From Bradyrhizobium sp. 1 (GTDB taxonomy: Bacteria > Pseudomonadota > Alphaproteobacteria > Rhizobiales > Xanthobacteraceae), in the NCBI RefSeq assembly GCF_023073315.1, contig NZ_JADPJH010000033.1:542891-606890 (forward strand): a DNA stretch of 64,000 bases, given 5' to 3'. The notes below the pieces were generated by a model, which was given only the letters and a program-made list of their open reading frames with translations, was not told the DNA's origin and made no database searches. Below, piece after piece: positions 59,642 to 64,000 of the stretch. The position numbers and the translations under genes were made by a program. Position 1 is the stretch's first letter, and every line of letters begins with the position of its first letter.

Positions 59642-60961
59642 TCACATCTCGTATCCGAAATCGGCGCCGAGCTTGGCCTGCATGAACGGCGCGCCGACGT
59701 CGACCCAGGAATCTTCCGGCGGAAGCCGCAAGGATACGGCTCGCACCATGAACACGTCGGGGTCTGCCACGCCCTTTGGCCTGGTGCCATGATCGCGATA
59801 GGCGCCCAGCGCTTCGAGGATGAAGCGACGCGTCATCGCGATCCCGGTATCGCTCGAGCAAAGATTTTCTTTTGTCCGGTCGAAGATCGGTGAAACGCCG
59901 CTCTGGCAGGCACCGTCCTGTACCCACAGTCCGGGCAAGCCCGAGAACCAGGTCGTGCGCTGGGACTCGTAGTCAAATTGGAAGCCGTTCTGCGGATTGT
60001 ACCTGGTCCAGTAGCCGGCATAGGGGACCGTCACGGGATGCTGAACGAGCGCGTTGCGACTGGCGTGCCCGCTTTCGCGGCCATTGTGCCCTTCCGCGAA
60101 GATCTGCCGTGTCTTGGGGCGGAGCGGCTCGGAAGGATGGTATGAGAACATGATGCAGAGCGTGTTCTCGTCGTCGATCGGCACCCAGGCGTGCCCGCTG
60201 AGATCCGGAAACGGAGACAATGGCGGGACCAGCGTGTAGAACGGCAGCATGAACTGGTTCACGCGCCAGTAGAGCGTGTTGGCGTCGTAGTTGCGCCGCG
60301 CAGCGATGCTCATCCCGAAATCCTGCTTGATGCATTCGAATGTCGGGCGAAGGTCCCGCTTCTGGATCCACGCACTCGTCGTCCCCTGGGCGTCCAGGCG
60401 GCCATGGAGCAACGGCGCGTGCGCCGAATCGATCTCGCCTTCCACGGCCTGCAGCCAGTTGCACTCCTGGACGCGGAGGCTGACATGCACCTGCTCCTGC
60501 GGCACGAGATTCCATTCGACGTTCGGAAGCGGCGGCGGATCGGCCTGGTCGGGGCCCATATAGGTCCAGATCATGCCGTTGCGCTCGCGGCATTGGTACG
60601 CCTTGATGCGCACCCGCTCCTTGAGACGGCTACGCGCCGGCTCTGCGGGCATGTCCGTGACGGCCCCCGTCACATCGAACTTCCAGCCGTGATAGACGCA
60701 TCGCAGCCCGCAATCCTCATTGCGGCCGAAGATCAGGGGAGCGCCTCGGTGCGGGCAGGCCTGGTCGACCAGGCCCACGCGCCCTTCGGAGTCCCTGAAA
60801 GCGACCAGATCCTCGCCGAGCAACCGGATCCGCCGCGGCTGTCCGTCCGAGGTCAGATCGGCCGAAGGCAGAAACGGAATCCAGTATAGACGGAAGAGTT
60901 CGCCAAGCGGCGTGCCCTTCCCGACTCTCACCAACCGCTCATTGTCTTCATGTGAGAGCAT
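59642..60961 (-). CDS. Rieske non-heme iron oxygenase, alpha subunit (phthalate 4,5-dioxygenase type)
   Basis: A 439-residue oxygenase. The Rieske cluster ligands are CPHRGAPLIFG and CVYHGWKFD (about residues 69-97), and the mononuclear iron site is in EGEIDSAHAPLLHG (about 174-187), preceded by NWLQAVE. The length and EG-IDSAH-LLH pattern fit the phthalate 4,5-dioxygenase/vanillate demethylase branch that works without a beta subunit. It would hydroxylate or O/N-dealkylate an aromatic acid, with the downstream reductase. Substrate not assignable; CoA-enzymes downstream suggest that the product enters a beta-oxidation-like route. Confidence 0.9.
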   Translation of the reverse strand: MLSHEDNERLVRVGKGTPLGELFRLYWIPFLPSADLTSDGQPRRIRLLGEDLVAFRDSEGRVGLVDQACPHRGAPLIFGRNEDCGLRCVYHGWKFDVTGAVTDMPAEPARSRLKERVRIKAYQCRERNGMIWTYMGPDQADPPPLPNVEWNLVPQEQVHVSLRVQECNWLQAVEGEIDSAHAPLLHGRLDAQGTTSAWIQKRDLRPTFECIKQDFGMSIAARRNYDANTLYWRVNQFMLPFYTLVPPLSPFPDLSGHAWVPIDDENTLCIMFSYHPSEPLRPKTRQIFAEGHNGRESGHASRNALVQHPVTVPYAGYWTRYNPQNGFQFDYESQRTTWFSGLPGLWVQDGACQSGVSPIFDRTKENLCSSDTGIAMTRRFILEALGAYRDHGTRPKGVADPDVFMVRAVSLRLPPEDSWVDVGAPFMQAKLGADFGYEM

Positions 60962-60996
60962 GACAATTCTCCATTCGAATCGATGGCTTCAGGTCG

Positions 60997-61308
60997 TTAT
61001 GGGTTTGCCGTGGTGAGCAGCGGAGCCACGCGCTCCGCCATACCGAGATCGCGTACCGTCCAGAGGGGATCGCTTGTTGCGAGCGGCTGGCGCGGTATCG
61101 GCGGCTGCCGGCCCTGCTCGACCAGGCCGACGATGATTTCGATCCGTCGCCGCTCGAGATCCCGGAGCGCGTGTTCGACCACCGCGCCTTCCGCCGCACA
61201 GCCCGGCAGTTCCGGATAAGCGAGCCGGATCAGCCATTGTCCGGGCTCCCGCTCCACAGCTTCCGCTTCGAGCAGATAAGGGATCGCCAGCAATTCGCGC
61301 AGATGCAA
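60997..61308 (-). CDS. Small HicB-like protein heading the Rieske operon
   Basis: About 103 residues (111 if the GTG at 61330-61332 is used). I prefer the TTG at 61306-61308 because AGGGAGG lies just before it, while the GTG has no ribosome-binding site. The segment WLIRLAYPELPGCAAEGAVV, then EHALRDLERRRIEIIVGLVE matches the HicB antitoxin fold (F-DLPGC---G-T-EEA), and the PP-P stretch after it is typical. No HicA toxin is adjacent and no DNA-binding tail is evident, so it is unlikely to be a working antitoxin. It is 35 bases upstream of the oxygenase gene. Confidence 0.75.
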   Translation of the reverse strand: MHLRELLAIPYLLEAEAVEREPGQWLIRLAYPELPGCAAEGAVVEHALRDLERRRIEIIVGLVEQGRQPPIPRQPLATSDPLWTVRDLGMAERVAPLLTTANP

Positions 61309-61336
61309 AGTGACCTCCCTGGTTGCCGCCACGAGC

Positions 61337-61366
61337 TTGTTAATTGATACGTATACGTACTATAAT
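61337..61366 (+). promoter_or_regulatory. MarR promoter with 12-bp palindrome inside the spacer
   Basis: TTGTTA (61337-61342) and TATAAT (61361-61366) are separated by 18 bases that include the perfect palindrome TACGTATACGTA at 61348-61359. The promoter faces the MarR gene. On the minus strand TTGGAA and TATCAA flank the same site, giving a possible divergent promoter for the Rieske operon. Occupancy of the palindrome would block both. Confidence 0.6.
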
Positions 61367-61488
61367 TCCAATCCTCTTGCAATGGTTCTAATTCGGCCAG
61401 TTACGCCGCATTGCGGTAGAGTTGAGCTCGCCGACCCAAGCTGTTACCCGCGAGGCGACCGTCAGGAATCGGAGCGAGGTTGAAGCAC

Positions 61489-61983
61489 ATGAGCGCAGGC
61501 AAACGCACGGAAACGGATTCGGCGGGGGAGCTTGCGCGCACCTGGCAACTCGAAGGCGGCATCGGATTTCTGTTGCGACTGCTCGAGGCCCGGTATGACG
61601 GCCTCTATCAGAGCCTGACCAGACAGAGCGACATCACGCCGCGGCAGTTCGGCGTGCTCATGGCGCTCTATCAGCAGGGTCCGATGACGTCGTCCGTTCT
61701 CGCCGACCGCATCAGTTGTGACCGGAACACTCTCAGCGAGATGCTCAAGCGCATGGCCGTGCGGCGGTTGGTCTCAAAGAAGAGCAATCCGGAAGATCGC
61801 CGTTCCATTCAGATCCAGATCACCGCCAAGGGCGAGGAAGCATTGCTTGCGGTCATTCCAGCGGCAGCCGAGCTGCAGAGCCTGATGCTGGCGCCCCTGC
61901 GCAAGGAAGATCGGGCTCATTTCCTGAAGTGCCTGCTCGCGATCGCAAAGGCCTCCCCCGTCGCCGGCGCGCCGGACGAGTGA
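61489..61983 (+). CDS. MarR-family transcriptional regulator
   Basis: A 164-residue MarR protein. The winged helix is clear: TPRQFGVLMALYQQGPMTSS, ADRISCDRNTLSEMLKRMAV, RRLVSKKSNPEDRRSIQIQI. The ATG at 61487-61489 region is preceded by GGAGCGAGG; a TTG three codons earlier is possible. It is divergent from the HicB-like/Rieske operon across a 180-base gap that contains the palindrome TACGTATACGTA, and probably represses both directions until an aromatic ligand binds. Confidence 0.9.
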   Translation: MSAGKRTETDSAGELARTWQLEGGIGFLLRLLEARYDGLYQSLTRQSDITPRQFGVLMALYQQGPMTSSVLADRISCDRNTLSEMLKRMAVRRLVSKKSNPEDRRSIQIQITAKGEEALLAVIPAAAELQSLMLAPLRKEDRAHFLKCLLAIAKASPVAGAPDE

Positions 61984-62310
61984 CGCCGGTCGCCTCGGCG
62001 ATGTCGCCGCCTGGTCGCGCGGGCCATTGGCGCCCGGCGTCATGGAGATCTCGGTCCCGCTGCTCGAGCTCTTATGCCTCCGCGACGTCTCGTTGCGGAC
62101 TGCCTCGCTCGCCGTCCACCTTCAGATATTGATGCCGGGTCCGGTCTGGCGGTTCAGCTGATTTTGCCGTTCTCGGATGTCGCCGGGTAGTGCGCGGCCG
62201 GAGGGGGGCCGGAGAAGACGCCGTGAGCCTTTCGGCAGCCGCCCTACTTGCCAGTCCGGCAGGTCAAAGATATATTGGTCCAACCATTGATCACGGAAGG
62301 CGTCCCCATC
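61984..62310. other. Intergenic stretch before the acyl-CoA dehydrogenase
   Basis: About 330 bases with no supported gene. Near its right end TGGTCCAACCA (62276-62286) fits the TGGT-N3-ACCA pattern of GntR/FadR-type operators, 25 bases before the dehydrogenase start. Confidence 0.4.
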
Positions 62311-63450
<1,140 letters not shown>

Positions 63451-63485
63451 TCGCCAAATCAAGAAACAGACGTGGAGGAACGCCC

Positions 63486-64000
63486 TTGAGCCGTATATCG
63501 GTCCTGACATCGTGCTCTCTATTCGCAGCCACTCTGCTGTCCCTCTCGGCCGCGCATGCCCAGAAGACTTATGATCCAGGCGCCAGCGACACCGAGATCA
63601 AGCTCGGTCAATCGACGCCGCTCAGCGGCCCGGCCTCGGCGTTCGGCGCGGGGGCCGGACGGGCAGTGGTCGGCTACTTCGACATGGTCAACGAGGGGGG
63701 CGGGATCAACGGACGAAAGATCAGCTTCACTCAGCTCGACAACGCCTACAGTGCGCCGAAAGCCGTCGAGCAATCCCGAAAGCTCATCGAGGATATCGGC
63801 GTCCTTGCCGAGGTCGGCACGATTGGAACCGCGCCGAACGTCGCCATCCAGAGATATCTCAACTCTAGGAAGGTGCCGCAACTCTTTATCACGGCGGGAG
63901 GACGCCGCTTCAACGATCCCACTCAATTTCCCTGGACCGTTCCGCTCTATCCCGACTTCGAGACCGAAGGCCGCGTCATCGCCAAATACATCCTCAAGGC
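63486..64000 (+). CDS. ABC transporter substrate-binding protein, LivK/HAAT type (partial)
   Basis: The gene runs off the right edge with 171 codons visible. The start is a TTG (63486-63488) set by GGAGG eight bases upstream; the signal peptide is about 24 residues (cleaved near AHA-Q). EIKLGQSTPLSGPASAFGAG and then INEGGGINGRK-type residues (here VNEGGGINGRK) are the classical type I binding-protein signature, closer to canonical LivK proteins than the other binding proteins in the window. Co-transcription with the acyl-CoA dehydrogenase is likely. Confidence 0.85.
   Translation, partial: MSRISVLTSCSLFAATLLSLSAAHAQKTYDPGASDTEIKLGQSTPLSGPASAFGAGAGRAVVGYFDMVNEGGGINGRKISFTQLDNAYSAPKAVEQSRKLIEDIGVLAEVGTIGTAPNVAIQRYLNSRKVPQLFITAGGRRFNDPTQFPWTVPLYPDFETEGRVIAKYILK

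Noticed and set aside
60997..61308. HicAB toxin-antitoxin module
   Set aside because: The small protein has a HicB-like core, but no HicA-like frame exists on either side and it is spaced as part of the oxygenase operon.

Overview
The window is high-GC DNA from an alphaproteobacterium, most likely a Bradyrhizobium-type member of the Nitrobacteraceae. The reasons are the dense catabolic gene content, the many solute-binding proteins without partner permeases, the LysR/MarR/TetR repertoire, and an intergenic palindromic repeat of a type I remember from that family (29855-29899). I see no rRNA, tRNA, transposase, phage gene or CRISPR array. Family calls come from reading translated motifs; no database search was possible.

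Layout. 1-2.7 kb: a leftward operon with a crotonase-fold protein, the FAD and [2Fe-2S] subunits of a molybdenum hydroxylase, and an MBL-fold hydrolase cut by the window edge. 2.9-3.6 kb: a decayed outer-membrane-protein gene. 4.1-9.3 kb: a gentisate operon (gentisate dioxygenase, MarR, FAH-family hydrolase, 3-hydroxybenzoate 6-hydroxylase-like monooxygenase, binding protein) behind a 21-bp palindrome. 9.8-10.7 kb: gene fragments. 10.75-12.5 kb: a DauR/YheO-type regulator and a D-threonine aldolase/D-serine dehydratase-like enzyme. 12.6-13.4 kb: two more relics. 13.5-24.2 kb: HyuA/HyuB, crotonase, class III CoA transferase, Bug-type binding protein, two LysR regulators, an NHL-repeat protein and an RraA-fold aldolase.

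24.4-37.9 kb is the most distinctive region. A rightward operon (SDR, biotin carrier, biotin carboxylase, PxpB/KipI, PxpC/KipA, and a carrier-like protein lacking the biotinyl lysine) meets a leftward operon (SDR paralogue, aminotransferase, spermidine/putrescine-type ABC importer, second PxpB and PxpC, PxpA) tail to tail. Together they look like a dissociated urea-carboxylase-like or 5-oxoprolinase-like ATP- and biotin-dependent amide or lactam pathway with its own importer. The substrate is unknown.

38-54 kb holds two parallel acyl-CoA catabolic cassettes, each with a binding protein, acyl-CoA dehydrogenase, divergent AMP-forming acyl-CoA ligase and TetR regulator, with clear operator-like palindromes. 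Relic-rich stretches lie at 38.8-40.3 and 46.3-47.1 kb. 54.4-61.3 kb is a leftward operon (HicB-like small protein, Rieske oxygenase, reductase, binding protein, CoA transferase, thiolase-like protein, DUF35 protein) facing a MarR gene across a promoter whose spacer contains a 12-bp palindrome. The right end has an acyl-CoA dehydrogenase and the start of another binding protein.

Overall this is a scavenging region: each cluster pairs uptake, substrate activation or ring attack, and a local regulator. It is interspersed with remnants of similar catabolic genes that have decayed.
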